A stretch of DNA of 64,000 nucleotides from Erythrobacter crassostreae. Lineage in GTDB: Bacteria > Pseudomonadota > Alphaproteobacteria > Sphingomonadales > Sphingomonadaceae. This document shows, piece after piece, positions 1 to 8,643 of the stretch. The translations under genes were made by a program, and so were the position numbers. The stretch lies in assembly GCF_019204045.1 (NCBI RefSeq), contig NZ_JAGSPC010000001.1, forward strand, positions 992,001-1,056,000, read 5' to 3'. Each line of letters starts with the position of its first letter. Positions within the stretch are counted from its first letter, which is position 1. The notes under the pieces were generated by a model. The model saw nothing but the letters and a program-made list of their open reading frames with translations, searched no databases and was not told the DNA's origin.

Positions 1-1
1 G

Positions 2-718
2 GTAACGGCGAAAGCGGACCCCAAAGGTGCTGTGGATGCCACCAAACGGCAGACTACCGGTTCGGAACAGTCCCTGACCGACCGCACCATTTTGAAGCTC
101 GACCAATCGTCTCAGCAAGTGGCCCCTTCACCGACCTCTAACGGCACGCCTATGCCGGTGTTGGCTCCTGCCACTGCGTTTCAAGCGCCTTTTCAATCGC
201 TAACTTCTCCGCCAATCGCAACAACCGCTCCCGCTGAAACTCGCGTTGCCGCTAGTATCGAGAACGCCGTTAGCCAATTGACCGAGGCGCGCGAAAGCGG
301 CCGCAATATCCGCCCTGAGCTTGCGTTGAAGCACGCGGAGTTTGGCGCGGTTAATATGCGGCTGGAGAATGTTGCGGGTGATTTGCGCGCAACGCTTAGC
401 AGCCGCGACCCGGGCTTTGTTCCCGCTGTTCAGGCGGCAATGCCGGAACGTGCTGTAGCCTTCAATACGGATCAGGGTTCAACTGCATCGCAGCGCGGCA
501 ATGAAGGGATTGGAACGGGGCAATCGGGTAGCGGTAACACGGCGGGCCACGGCGGCAGCCTTCACGGCGGTGCAAACCAAAACTCCGATCCCCGCTACGG
601 GTCTTCCACAGGGTCAGGTCAAGCATCGTCTCAACCATATTCAGCGCATCAAGCATCCGAAGAGCGAAACTTCGCAGCAAGCGAGCATGACAGGACCGAT
701 AGCGGCCTGTTCGCCTGA
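2..718 (+). CDS. fliK: Flagellar hook-length control protein FliK, C-terminal part (cut by window edge)
   Basis: The frame is open to the first base of the window, so the N-terminus lies outside; the first in-window start-like codon is GTG at 32. FliK is exported while the hook grows, measures its length and then contacts FlhB to switch export from hook to filament subunits. The conserved part here is roughly window residues 75-145, where the stretch from RPELALKHAEF through RLENVAGDLRATLSSRDPGFV resembles the Flg_hook C-terminal domain, with the helix and strand pattern that binds FlhB. The rest is Ser/Gly/Gln/Thr-rich and low in order, as is usual for FliK. It stands directly before fliL with a 33-base gap. 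Identification rests on the short C-terminal motif and the operon position. Confidence 0.75.
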   Translation, partial: VTAKADPKGAVDATKRQTTGSEQSLTDRTILKLDQSSQQVAPSPTSNGTPMPVLAPATAFQAPFQSLTSPPIATTAPAETRVAASIENAVSQLTEARESGRNIRPELALKHAEFGAVNMRLENVAGDLRATLSSRDPGFVPAVQAAMPERAVAFNTDQGSTASQRGNEGIGTGQSGSGNTAGHGGSLHGGANQNSDPRYGSSTGSGQASSQPYSAHQASEERNFAASEHDRTDSGLFA

Positions 719-751
719 CTGCGGGACACCGCACCAAGGAGCTGAAGCGCA

Positions 752-1333
752 ATGGCAAAAGATAAAAGCGATAAAAAGGAAGAGCCTGAAAAAGCCAAGG
801 GCGGGATGATGAAGATCATCATCATTGCCGTGGCTATGCTCGGGGTCGGTGCTGGCGGTGCCTATGGAGCATTTGCCGCAGGGCTGCTCGGTGGCGAAGT
901 GGAAGCGGGGCCGGACCTGCCGCAAATGGTGCGTAAGGGTGAAAGCGATCCCTATGCTCTTCCTGACAGTGACAAGGATGGCGGCGAGATTGTCTATGGC
1001 GATGGCGGCAGCGAATATCGCACCGTTTATTACGGGTTCGAAGACAGTTTTACGTCCAACCTTTCGGATTCGCCCGGCCTCATTCAGGTTGAATTGGCGG
1101 TGTCGACACGGCGCGATGGACGTGTTCTCCAATGGGTAAAGAACCACGAGCTCGCCATCCGTTCCGCTATTCTGGCGCAACTCGCCGCTACACCGGAGGC
1201 GGATGTCTATTCTGTTGATGGCAAGCAAAGCCTTTCCGACCGCCTAACCAAAGCGATCAACGAAGTTCTTGAAGAGAATGAGGGCTTTGGCGGGATCGAA
1301 GCGGTGCATTTCAAGGGGTTCTTGGTCCAATGA
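752..1333 (+). CDS. fliL: Flagellar basal body-associated protein FliL
   Basis: A 193-residue single-pass inner-membrane protein that associates with the MS ring and stator units and helps load or hold the motor stators. A charged Lys/Glu-rich head of about 25 residues is followed by a membrane segment at about 26-48 (IIIIAVAMLGVGAGGAYGAF), then a periplasmic domain whose end, around IRSAILAQLA and GGIEAVHFKGFLVQ, fits the stomatin-like FliL fold. The ATG at 752 is preceded by AAGGAG at 736-741. The stop overlaps the fliM start in ATGA, so the two are translationally coupled. The middle Asp/Gly-rich stretch (about residues 60-95) is longer than in short FliL proteins. Confidence 0.88.
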   Translation: MAKDKSDKKEEPEKAKGGMMKIIIIAVAMLGVGAGGAYGAFAAGLLGGEVEAGPDLPQMVRKGESDPYALPDSDKDGGEIVYGDGGSEYRTVYYGFEDSFTSNLSDSPGLIQVELAVSTRRDGRVLQWVKNHELAIRSAILAQLAATPEADVYSVDGKQSLSDRLTKAINEVLEENEGFGGIEAVHFKGFLVQ

Positions 1334-2277
1334 GTATGGAGCTTCCCACCGAAACGGTTTTGGCCGGCGCGCGTCCATTGGCGCAGCATTGTGAACAACT
1401 CGCAGCGCGCGGTCCGCGCCCCGAAGAGCGCGCAGAAGCGCTAACGCTTTGGCGGCGTGAATTCACGCGCGCATTGTCGCAGGACCTTGAAGGGCTTCTT
1501 GCCGGGGATCGCCCGGGAGTGACCATCGACGAACCCGAAATGATTAGCGGGTCAGAGGTGTTTTCCCGCATCGGACCCGTGGCCGCCAACAGCCTGCTGC
1601 GTTGCGGAATTGATGAGCGCACTGTTCTGTTCTCAATCGACTGGCCAACAGCCATCGCACTGACAGATCGATCGTTTGGCGGCGAAGGCGTTCCTGGCAA
1701 AGAACCGCCCGAACAACTGCCGCGTTCTGCGGCGCTCTTGGTCGATCAGTTATCGGCCAGCATTGCTCAGGCGATTACGCGTGCTGGCATAGGCGAGGCG
1801 GGCGATCTTGAAGCCACGACCCTCACAGGTGATGTTATCGTGCGCAGTGAAAGCGCGAGCCGCCTCAAGCCGTTCGGGCCTGACTGCAATTGCCAGCTTT
1901 TCTCGCTGCGCATTCTGGCGGGTAAGGACAAACATTGGGATGCTTTAATTGCCGTTCCAGACGAAACGCTGGATGCGCTTTTGCCCGGAGCCAAAACGGT
2001 CAAGTCAGATCGCCCCGCTGCCTCACCTGAGCAAGCGGCACGTACAGCGCCATTTTCCGGTATTCCGCTGGGTCTTGGAGCGGTCCTGGCAGAATTCGAA
2101 CTGTCGCTGAACCGGCTCGATGACCTTGCACCCGGCGATCAGATTCCGCTGTCTGTGGCGCGCGACATACCGCTGCGGCTGGGCGATGAAATCATCGCGC
2201 ATGGCAGTCTGGGGTCGCTCGAAGACCGGATGGCTGTCCGCATAACCCGTTTCCCGGACCAAGGGGCATTGTCATGA
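1330..2277 (+). CDS. fliM: Flagellar motor switch protein FliM (divergent)
   Basis: FliM is the middle-ring protein of the C-ring that couples CheY-P binding to rotor switching. This protein has 315 residues, slightly short for the family. The C-terminal 75 residues (SVARDIPLRLGDEI, then MAVRITRF) form a SpoA-like surface-presentation domain as in FliN. The middle part has the expected alternating pattern with SFGGEG at about residue 115. The usual N-terminal EIDALLxG-like CheY-binding peptide is not visible; instead there is an Arg/Ala-rich helix-forming start (LAGARPLAQHCEQLAARG). Position between fliL and fliN, with ATGA overlaps on both sides, supports the call more than raw similarity does. 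Confidence 0.8.
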   Translation: MSMELPTETVLAGARPLAQHCEQLAARGPRPEERAEALTLWRREFTRALSQDLEGLLAGDRPGVTIDEPEMISGSEVFSRIGPVAANSLLRCGIDERTVLFSIDWPTAIALTDRSFGGEGVPGKEPPEQLPRSAALLVDQLSASIAQAITRAGIGEAGDLEATTLTGDVIVRSESASRLKPFGPDCNCQLFSLRILAGKDKHWDALIAVPDETLDALLPGAKTVKSDRPAASPEQAARTAPFSGIPLGLGAVLAEFELSLNRLDDLAPGDQIPLSVARDIPLRLGDEIIAHGSLGSLEDRMAVRITRFPDQGALS

Positions 2278-2594
2278 CTACCATTCCATCTGCACTTCAC
2301 CGGTTCGGTGATGTCACTGTGCGCCTTTCTGTTGAGCTGGGCCGCGCTGAAATGCCTTTGAAAGAGGTCCTGTCGCTAAACGAAGGCAGCGTTGTTTCGC
2401 TTGACCGTCTAACCGATGAATTGCTGGATGTGACCGCCAATGGGCGGGTCATTGCACGCGGTGAAGTGATTGCGCAGGATGGCCGATTTGCCTTGCGGAT
2501 CGTGAGCCTGGCCGGTGAGGACACGCCTGCTTCAATACCTGTCCCTCCGGCCGAACCGCGCGGCGAGGCACCGGCTCAGGCGCCGCAGCCATGA
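2274..2594 (+). CDS. fliN: Flagellar motor switch protein FliN
   Basis: A 106-residue C-ring protein of the SpoA family that forms the base of the rotor and docks the export ATPase complex through FliH. The SpoA domain occupies about residues 12-82: VRLSVELGRAEMPLKEVLSL, then LLDVTANGRVIARGEVIAQD and ALRIVSL, which matches the canonical FliN order of strand, turn and strand. The last 20 residues are Pro/Ala-rich. Its ATG overlaps the fliM stop and its stop overlaps the fliO start, so fliL to fliO is one coupled translation unit. Confidence 0.9.
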   Translation: MTTIPSALHRFGDVTVRLSVELGRAEMPLKEVLSLNEGSVVSLDRLTDELLDVTANGRVIARGEVIAQDGRFALRIVSLAGEDTPASIPVPPAEPRGEAPAQAPQP

Positions 2595-2869
2595 TGGTCG
2601 AATATTTCTTGCGGCTGGCATTGCTGCTGCCCCTGCTCGGCTTGCTGATTTGGGGAAGCCTGCGGCTGACCCGCTATCTCCAAACGCGTTTGAACACGGC
2701 GCAAGGCAGCGGCCAATCGGTGCAGCTTGTCCAGACAAGCCTGATCGCGCCGGGCCTTAAACTGGCGGTGATCCGGTTCCACGATCGAGAGATTCTGGTG
2801 GGCTGTTCACGTCAGGGCTTGGTGCGTCTGGGCGAAGCGGAAGCCAACCGGTCCGACGGGCCAGATTGA
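2591..2869 (+). CDS. fliO: Flagellar biosynthesis protein FliO
   Basis: A small, 92-residue, membrane-anchored protein that assists assembly of the FliP-FliR export-gate core. It has one membrane segment near the N-terminus (about residues 6-27, LRLALLLPLLGLLIWGSLRL) and then a short cytoplasmic domain with the recognisable pattern VQTSLIAPGLKLAVIRFHDREILVG, where a 'G..L.vv...g...lvG' core is typical of FliO. It starts at the first of two adjacent ATG codons overlapping the fliN stop. FliO is poorly conserved in sequence, so gene order contributes strongly to the call. Confidence 0.82.
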   Translation: MMVEYFLRLALLLPLLGLLIWGSLRLTRYLQTRLNTAQGSGQSVQLVQTSLIAPGLKLAVIRFHDREILVGCSRQGLVRLGEAEANRSDGPD

Positions 2870-3657
2870 TGGCTTTTCTTACTTCAATCCGCGCGATTTT
2901 GCTCATCGCGGTGCTGGCCTGTGCCTTTGCACCTGATGCAGCTTTTGCGGCTCTGCCTGCGGCTGACCCCGCGGGCATCGGCAGCGCGATGGAGCGCGCG
3001 CTGGGTAGTGATGGCGCGGGCGAAGACAGTCCTTTAAGCGTCTCACTACAATTGCTGGTGGTGATGAGCTTGCTCACCATCTTGCCAGCTTTGGTGCTGA
3101 TGATGACAAGCTTCCTGCGCATTTTGGTGGTTTTGTCGATACTGCGGCAGGCCATTGGTTTGCAGGGATCGCCGCCGACCCAGGTGCTCGTCGGATTGTC
3201 GCTGTTTCTCTCGCTGTTTGTCATGGCGCCCACGCTGGATGCGGTGAACAGCCTTGCGATTGAACCCTATGCAGCTGGCACCATGAGCGCAGATGCAGCG
3301 ATCGCCAGCGCCGGTGAAGCGTTTCACAGTTTCATGCTGCGCCAAACGCGCGAGGCGAACCTGATCATGTTCACCGATATCGCCGGGGTTGGCGCGTTTT
3401 CCGACCCTTCAGAGGTGCCCTTTTCAATTCTGCTTCCCGCATTTGTGACCAGCGAATTGGAGACGGCATTCCAGATCGGTTTTATGCTGTTCCTGCCGTT
3501 TCTGGTCATTGATCTGGTGGTTGCCAGCGTATTGATGAGCCTGGGTATGATGATGCTTTCACCAACCATTGTATCGCTGCCCTTCAAATTGCTCTTGTTC
3601 GTGCTGGTTGATGGCTGGGCGCTCCTAATGGGCAGTCTCGCGATGAGCTTTGGGTAG
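2869..3657 (+). CDS. fliP: Flagellar type III export gate protein FliP
   Basis: FliP forms the pentameric core of the flagellar export gate in the inner membrane. This version has 262 residues. A cleavable signal peptide at residues 1-28 (ends AAFA) is normal for FliP. The signature block LTILPALVLMMTSFLRILVV at about 64-85 is followed by LRQAIGLQGSPPTQVLVGL, and the later block FLPFLVIDLVVASVLMSLGM is present. An in-frame TTG lies just upstream at 2866, but the ATG at 2869 overlaps the fliO stop (TGATG) and is the better start. It directly precedes fliQ. Confidence 0.95.
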   Translation: MAFLTSIRAILLIAVLACAFAPDAAFAALPAADPAGIGSAMERALGSDGAGEDSPLSVSLQLLVVMSLLTILPALVLMMTSFLRILVVLSILRQAIGLQGSPPTQVLVGLSLFLSLFVMAPTLDAVNSLAIEPYAAGTMSADAAIASAGEAFHSFMLRQTREANLIMFTDIAGVGAFSDPSEVPFSILLPAFVTSELETAFQIGFMLFLPFLVIDLVVASVLMSLGMMMLSPTIVSLPFKLLLFVLVDGWALLMGSLAMSFG

Positions 3658-3670
3658 AGGCGGGCTGACC

Positions 3671-3943
3671 ATGCAGGAAGATGCACAGCTTCTGGCTCTG
3701 GCTGATCAGACCCTTTGGGTGACCGCCCTGATTGCGGGGCCCGTTTTGATCGCGGCGCTGGTGATTGGTCTTATCGTCGGCATTATTCAGGCGGCGACGT
3801 CTGTGAACGAGCAGACGCTCACCTTTGTGCCTAAGCTGGGCATTGTTGCGCTCGTCTTTGTAGTGCTGGGCGGAACGATGATGGCTCTGCTGGGCGATTT
3901 TCTGCGCGAGATATTCGCGCAGATCGCGCTGGTTTCGGCGTGA
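3671..3943 (+). CDS. fliQ: Flagellar type III export gate protein FliQ
   Basis: A 90-residue, two-helix hairpin membrane protein that packs around the FliP-FliR core. The two hydrophobic segments are near residues 16-40 (ALIAGPVLIAALVIGLIVGI) and 53-78 (VPKLGIVALVFVVLGGTMMA). The family core IQAATSVNEQTLTFVPKLG lies between them and is very well conserved. The open frame extends upstream to a TTG at 3650 inside fliP, but the ATG at 3671 gives the normal family length of about 89-90 residues and is chosen. The gap to fliR is 16 bases. Confidence 0.93.
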   Translation: MQEDAQLLALADQTLWVTALIAGPVLIAALVIGLIVGIIQAATSVNEQTLTFVPKLGIVALVFVVLGGTMMALLGDFLREIFAQIALVSA

Positions 3944-3959
3944 TCGCCGCGGTCAGCAC

Positions 3960-4757
3960 ATGAACGTCCTCGATTTCGGTTTCGGGCCCATCGAAGAGCA
4001 GTTGTGGCAAATTCTGTTCCTGTCGATCCGCTGCGGCGCGGCCTTGATCGCAGCGCCGATGATCGGCGGAATGTCTGTCCCGTTTCAATTGCGCGCTCTG
4101 CTGGCATTGGCGTTTGCCGTGTTCATCTCGATCTGGATACCGCTGCCAGCGCTCCCCGATATGATGAGTTTCGCTGCCATATTGGCAGTCTTACAAGAGG
4201 TGATTATCGGCACGGCGCTGGGGTTTCTGCTGCAGATTGCCTTTGCCATTCCGTTGATCGCGGCGGAGCAGATTGCAGGCACGATGGGTCTTGCCATTGC
4301 CACATCGATTGACCCGAATAGCGGCGCTCAATCGGGCGCGCTGGGCACGTATTTCGGATTGATCCTAAGCCTGCTCTTTTACACCATTGGTGGCCATTTG
4401 CTGTGGTTTGAACTGCTCATTGAAAGCTACCGGATTTTGCCTGCCGGATCATTCGCGCTGGGCGACATGCAGGCCCGCGATATTGTGCTGTTCATGGGAT
4501 ACGGATTTGCGACAGCGGCGGCGATTGCGCTGCCGGTGGTGCTCGTTCTGTTGCTGGTGCAAATCGTCACTGGCGTGATCTCGCGATCCGCGCCTGCGCT
4601 CAATCTGTTCGCGCTTGGCCTGCCTGCCGGCGTGCTGGCTGGGATTGCCGCGCTGATTGTGGTGATGCCGATTGTGGTCGAGCAATTCATTGCTTTGCTG
4701 CAAATGACGCTGGAACAATCTGCAGGCTTGATTGACAATACGAGTACTGCGGGATGA
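3960..4757 (+). CDS. fliR: Flagellar type III export gate protein FliR
   Basis: FliR completes the FliP5-FliQ4-FliR1 gate. The 265-residue protein has about six hydrophobic segments, beginning near 'FLSIRCGAALIAAPMIGG', with the conserved tract LQEVIIGTALGFLLQIAFA at about residues 77-96 and later APALNLFALGLPAGVLAG, where the N-x-F-x-x-G-L-P motif is diagnostic. The stop overlaps the flhB start (ATGA), as in many flagellar operons where the two are functionally linked. Confidence 0.93.
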   Translation: MNVLDFGFGPIEEQLWQILFLSIRCGAALIAAPMIGGMSVPFQLRALLALAFAVFISIWIPLPALPDMMSFAAILAVLQEVIIGTALGFLLQIAFAIPLIAAEQIAGTMGLAIATSIDPNSGAQSGALGTYFGLILSLLFYTIGGHLLWFELLIESYRILPAGSFALGDMQARDIVLFMGYGFATAAAIALPVVLVLLLVQIVTGVISRSAPALNLFALGLPAGVLAGIAALIVVMPIVVEQFIALLQMTLEQSAGLIDNTSTAG

Positions 4758-5884
4758 GCGAAGAAAGCACCGGCGAAAAGACTTTCGAGCCAACGGAAAA
4801 ACGCAAATCCGATGCCGCCAAAAAGGGCGACGTTCTGCGATCAAAAGAGGTCGGTACGGCCGCAGCGATGGCAATTGGAACATTGATGCTCGTGATGATC
4901 GGGCCGTGGCTGTTCGAAAGCGTGAGAAGCGTGGCCAAAGCAAGCTTTCGTTTCGATCACGGCGATCTTCAAAACTTTGCCCCGCAATCGATGTTCTCTT
5001 CTGCTGCCGAAGCACTCCTGCCCCCGATTTTTGCAATCGGATTGGCAGTGATTGTCATGACGGCCGGGTCTCAGCTCTTGCTGGGAGAAGGGCGGTGGGT
5101 GCCTTCGCAAATGAAGCCCAAGGGTTCGCGGATTAACCCGCTCTCCGGGCTAAAGCGAATGTTCGGGATGCAAGGGCTGATTGAATTGGGAAAAGGCATC
5201 CTCAAGCTGTTGCTGCTGGGCGCAATCGCATGGTGGTGGGCTGCATCAAACATCCCGATCATCATGGGCCTTGGACGCGGCCCCTTGAATGGGCAGCTGT
5301 CTTTCGCTTGGGATGCGGGTCTGACGCTTGTCGGTTTGATGGTGATTGGTCTCGGCATTATCGGATTGGTCGATTACCCGCTGCAAAGGTTCCAGCGCTC
5401 CAAACGGCTTAAGATGAGCCACAAGGATATGCGCGATGAAAACAAGCAATCCGAAGGCTCGCCCGAAGTGAAGATGGCCCGCCGTCAACGTCAGCGTGAT
5501 CTGGCGAGAGGCGGTGTCGGGGCGGCGATGAAAGACGCACAATTTGTGGTTGTGAACCCGATGCATTTCGCCGTCGCGCTTACTTACGATCCGGCCATCG
5601 CGCCCGCGCCGGTGGTCCTTGCCAAAGGGCGTGGCGAAACGGCGCTGGCCATGAGGGAAATTGCCGCTGAAGACGGGCTTCCGGTTCTGCGCTATCCTGC
5701 GCTCGCCCGCTCGGTCTACTTTACGACACGCACCAATCAAATGGTTCGTGAAGAGCTGTACATTGCGATCGCCACACTGGTCGCTTTTGTCCTGTCGTTG
5801 AAACGGGGAGAGGCTCCGGAAATGCCAGCGATTGATGTTCCCCTGGATTTACGGTTCGATGCTGAAGGCCGCCAGCAGCATTAA
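4754..5884 (+). CDS. flhB: Flagellar export switch protein FlhB with an NPMH cleavage motif
   Basis: FlhB is the export-apparatus substrate-specificity switch. The 376-residue protein starts with the usual cytoplasmic motif (PTEKRKSDAAKKGDVLRSKE), has four membrane segments between about residues 35 and 215, and a C-terminal cytoplasmic domain from about 220. Normal FlhB autocleaves between Asn and Pro in an NPTH motif. Here the motif reads N268-P269-M270-H271 (codons at 5555-5566), followed by the ordinary FAVALTYD. Asn, Pro and His are kept but Thr is replaced by Met. Cleavage chemistry depends mainly on Asn-Pro, so it probably still occurs, perhaps with altered rate. Start and operon position are unambiguous. 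Confidence 0.93.
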   Translation: MSEESTGEKTFEPTEKRKSDAAKKGDVLRSKEVGTAAAMAIGTLMLVMIGPWLFESVRSVAKASFRFDHGDLQNFAPQSMFSSAAEALLPPIFAIGLAVIVMTAGSQLLLGEGRWVPSQMKPKGSRINPLSGLKRMFGMQGLIELGKGILKLLLLGAIAWWWAASNIPIIMGLGRGPLNGQLSFAWDAGLTLVGLMVIGLGIIGLVDYPLQRFQRSKRLKMSHKDMRDENKQSEGSPEVKMARRQRQRDLARGGVGAAMKDAQFVVVNPMHFAVALTYDPAIAPAPVVLAKGRGETALAMREIAAEDGLPVLRYPALARSVYFTTRTNQMVREELYIAIATLVAFVLSLKRGEAPEMPAIDVPLDLRFDAEGRQQH

Positions 5885-5925
5885 TCCGGGCAATGCGAGG
5901 GTTTGCGGCTTAAGCATGCGCGATT

Positions 5926-7377
5926 ATGGCCGTTCTAAGCGGCATGGAAAATGTCGGCGCATCTATTATTTCATCGCTTGGAGCAGGCAGCGGGGTGAAT
6001 TTCATCCAGCTTGCCGAGGACATCTCCGATGCAACCTATTCATTTCAGCGCGATGATCTGGCCGCGCGCAATTCCGCGCTTGAGGCGCGAATTTCTGCCG
6101 CCTCTTTGTTGCGGAACTCGCTGTCGCAGCTTGCCTCTGCATTGGGCGACCGGGTCCGCAATGGCGATCTCGCACCGCAGGCCAGCATAAGCGATCCGTC
6201 TGTTGCAGCAGTCACCACCGCTGCTGGCACAAGCCCGAGCGGTAGCTACACTTTGGAAGTCAGCCAGCTCGCGCAGAGCCAGACGCTGGTATCGCAAAGC
6301 TATACCAGCGCCGATGATCTGGTTGGCGAAGGCAGCCTGACGATCCGGTTTGGTGCAGTCGACGGACCCAGCTTTACCGAAGATACGACGCAGAGCGCGC
6401 TGAACATCACGGTTGAAGACACGGACACTCTGACAACGCTGGCTTCCAAGATTTCAATCGAAAGCGGCGGGGATCTGCAGGCATATGTCGCCCAAGGTTC
6501 CGGCGGTTCACAGCTCGTAATCAAAGGCCGCGATGGTGCCGACAACGGATTTGTTCTCGAACCGGCGAGTTCTGCTTTGATACCCACGCAGACGCCCGGT
6601 GACCTAAGCTATCTTGCATGGTCGCCAGCAACCGATAACGGCGAATTGCGGCAAGCCTCGCAAGACGCGATTTTCGAGCTGGACACCGTTGAGATGCGCA
6701 GCGCCAATAACACCGTAACCGGACTGCCCGAAGGGATGACGCTTGAACTGACGGGAACCAATACTGGCGCGCCAGCCGACATTGCATTTTCCAACGATAG
6801 CGGCGCAATCACCACCGTAATGGCCGATTTTGTCGCTGCGTTGAACGATCTGACCGCTCAGCTGAATGAGTTCGCTGCCGCGCAAGGCGGCGCGCTGGGC
6901 AATGATCCAGGAGCGCGCGAATTCAAACGTGATCTGGCGCGTCTGAGCAGCGAGATCATTATGCCAAACGCAGCCGAGGGAGAACCCAACACGCTTGCTG
7001 ATCTTGGCCTTTCGCTAAACCGCGATGGCACATTCCGGTTGGATACCGAACGGCTCAATGAAACTCTGGCCCAAAGCCCAGAGGGCGCAGCGGCGATGTT
7101 CACCAACGGCCCGTTCGGCGTCTTTGCGACGATGGACAACCTCGCGCGCGCAAACATACTTACAAGCGATCCGGGATCTCTGGGCGGGTCTGTGTCGCGT
7201 TATGAAGACCAGATCGAGCGCAACGAGGCCCGGCTTGAACGCATTGCAGAGCAGCAGGATAATCTTCGTGAAAGGCTGACACGCAACCTTGTGACGGCGG
7301 AACGCCAGATTTCTGCTTCGCAATCGACCTTGGGTTTCCTGCAGCAGCAGATCGATATCTGGAACGGTTCGAACTAG
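5926..7377 (+). CDS. fliD: Flagellar filament cap protein FliD
   Basis: FliD (HAP2) forms the pentameric cap under which flagellin polymerises. The 483-residue protein has the FliD N-terminal pattern (GSGVNFIQLAEDISDATYSF, then many Ala/Ser/Leu helices), a variable central domain with the motif GSYTLEVSQLAQSQTLVS at about residues 105-122 that marks the FliD_N region, and a C-terminal coiled coil (SRYEDQIERNEARLERIAEQ) ending in TLGFLQQQIDIWNGSN. ATG at 5926 is used; a second ATG at 5944 would drop six residues. It lies 41 bases after flhB and 17 before fliS. No flagellin gene is in the window. Confidence 0.9.
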   Translation: MAVLSGMENVGASIISSLGAGSGVNFIQLAEDISDATYSFQRDDLAARNSALEARISAASLLRNSLSQLASALGDRVRNGDLAPQASISDPSVAAVTTAAGTSPSGSYTLEVSQLAQSQTLVSQSYTSADDLVGEGSLTIRFGAVDGPSFTEDTTQSALNITVEDTDTLTTLASKISIESGGDLQAYVAQGSGGSQLVIKGRDGADNGFVLEPASSALIPTQTPGDLSYLAWSPATDNGELRQASQDAIFELDTVEMRSANNTVTGLPEGMTLELTGTNTGAPADIAFSNDSGAITTVMADFVAALNDLTAQLNEFAAAQGGALGNDPGAREFKRDLARLSSEIIMPNAAEGEPNTLADLGLSLNRDGTFRLDTERLNETLAQSPEGAAAMFTNGPFGVFATMDNLARANILTSDPGSLGGSVSRYEDQIERNEARLERIAEQQDNLRERLTRNLVTAERQISASQSTLGFLQQQIDIWNGSN

Positions 7378-7394
7378 GCCGCCGGTGACAGATT

Positions 7395-7763
7395 ATGAAG
7401 ATGCTTTCATCCAACCCCAATGCCGCTTACCGGCGGGTCGATCTTGATGCCCGAATAGAGGCATCCGCGAATGGTGATCTCACGCGGATTTGTCTGGAAG
7501 AAGCGGTGGCCGCGTTAAGTCAGGCGCTGCTTTCCTTGGAGCGCTCTCCCGGCTCACCGCCAAGCGAGGCGATCAGTAGGGCGCACAGTATCGCTTTGTG
7601 GCTGGCCCGATCGGTCGCGTCTGAGAACCCTATGCGCGCTGCGCTGCTCCAGTTCTACGGCGGATTGGCGGTAACGATCGGCAGCAACATGCTTCGACCC
7701 GATCCTATTCAGATCAGGCAGGCGCGCGACGACTTTCGCGACCTTTTGGCAGCGGCCGGATAA
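7395..7763 (+). CDS. fliS: Flagellin export chaperone FliS
   Basis: A 122-residue helical protein that binds the C-terminus of flagellin in the cytoplasm and keeps it unfolded for export. The start NPNAAYRRVDLDARIEAS fits the family pattern 'npy.aYr...v..as', followed by amphipathic helices (LTRICLEEAVAALSQALLSL and ENPMRAALLQFYGGLAVTIG). It ends the visible flagellar operon and is convergent with the alpha/beta hydrolase gene 13 bases further on; no clear terminator hairpin is seen in that short gap. Confidence 0.85.
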   Translation: MKMLSSNPNAAYRRVDLDARIEASANGDLTRICLEEAVAALSQALLSLERSPGSPPSEAISRAHSIALWLARSVASENPMRAALLQFYGGLAVTIGSNMLRPDPIQIRQARDDFRDLLAAAG

Positions 7764-7776
7764 AGCTTATCGCTGC

Positions 7777-8643
7777 TTAGGCTGCCATTGCCTCGGCTAT
7801 AATCCTTGCCGCGTCGGCGGAATCTTCGAATGGATGGAAATGGGTCATGTCCGGCCTCGGCATGTCCGTACCCTGCGGCATCGTTGAAGCCAGATCGGGC
7901 CATGTGGGTGAGCCTTTGAAATCCATTCTCTCGGTCTGTTTTGCGCGAACAATGGTTGCCGGAATATCCACGCTCTTGGCGGTTTCATGAATGGCTGAAT
8001 TGCTGCGACTGGAGGCGTAAACGCTCGCTTCCACTTCTGGCGGGCAAGCCAGTTCAAAGCCCTGACCATTTGCTTTTGGCAGGAGGCCGTGGCGGCAATA
8101 ATCCTCAAACACGCGCCGTTCGAAAATCTCGTAAGGATCGCGCGCTTCGAACCGGGCAATCATCGCCTCGACGCCATCAAAATTGCGCTTTCTCCGAATG
8201 GACGGGTGCGGATTGTCCGGTGTGAACCACGGCGTGCCGTCGGCATAGAATTCCGGCGCGAGGATAACTGGGTCGAACAACACAAGGTTGCTGAACGCGT
8301 CCGGCCTGTCTGCTGCCGATTGGAGCAGCGTGTGCGCCCCCATCGAATGCCCGATACCGGTCGCACCCTTGATCTCTTGGCTGTCCAGGAAAGCGCAGAC
8401 ATCGCCGGAAAGCTGCTGCCAATTCTCGATTGGACCGCCTGTGGAGCGCCCGTGTCCGCGCATGTCCAGAGCATAGATGTGCCGGTCTGGAAAATGCGCG
8501 ATCACTGAATCCCAGACGCGGGCGTGGAAACCCGTTGCATGGGCAAAGATCATCGGAGGTTTCTGGCTATCAGCCCCGCCATTCCATTCGAAATAGACGA
8601 GGCTGATATCGTTGACTGCAATAGTCTTTTGAGTTGGCGTCAT
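7777..8643 (-). CDS. Alpha/beta hydrolase
   Basis: A 288-residue soluble alpha/beta-hydrolase-fold enzyme. The nucleophile elbow GHSMGAHTLL (Ser at about residue 99) follows the fold's usual strand. An oxyanion-type HATGF motif is near residue 36, and YALDMRGHGRS near residue 57 is the classic second signature. The probable acid and base lie near the C-terminus (DMTHFHPFEDS provides the His). Its substrate cannot be told from sequence; esterase, lactonase or epoxide/haloalkane-type members share these motifs. Its ATG overlaps the nhaA stop by four bases, so the two form one operon transcribed leftward. Confidence 0.85.
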   Translation of the reverse strand: MTPTQKTIAVNDISLVYFEWNGGADSQKPPMIFAHATGFHARVWDSVIAHFPDRHIYALDMRGHGRSTGGPIENWQQLSGDVCAFLDSQEIKGATGIGHSMGAHTLLQSAADRPDAFSNLVLFDPVILAPEFYADGTPWFTPDNPHPSIRRKRNFDGVEAMIARFEARDPYEIFERRVFEDYCRHGLLPKANGQGFELACPPEVEASVYASSRSNSAIHETAKSVDIPATIVRAKQTERMDFKGSPTWPDLASTMPQGTDMPRPDMTHFHPFEDSADAARIIAEAMAA

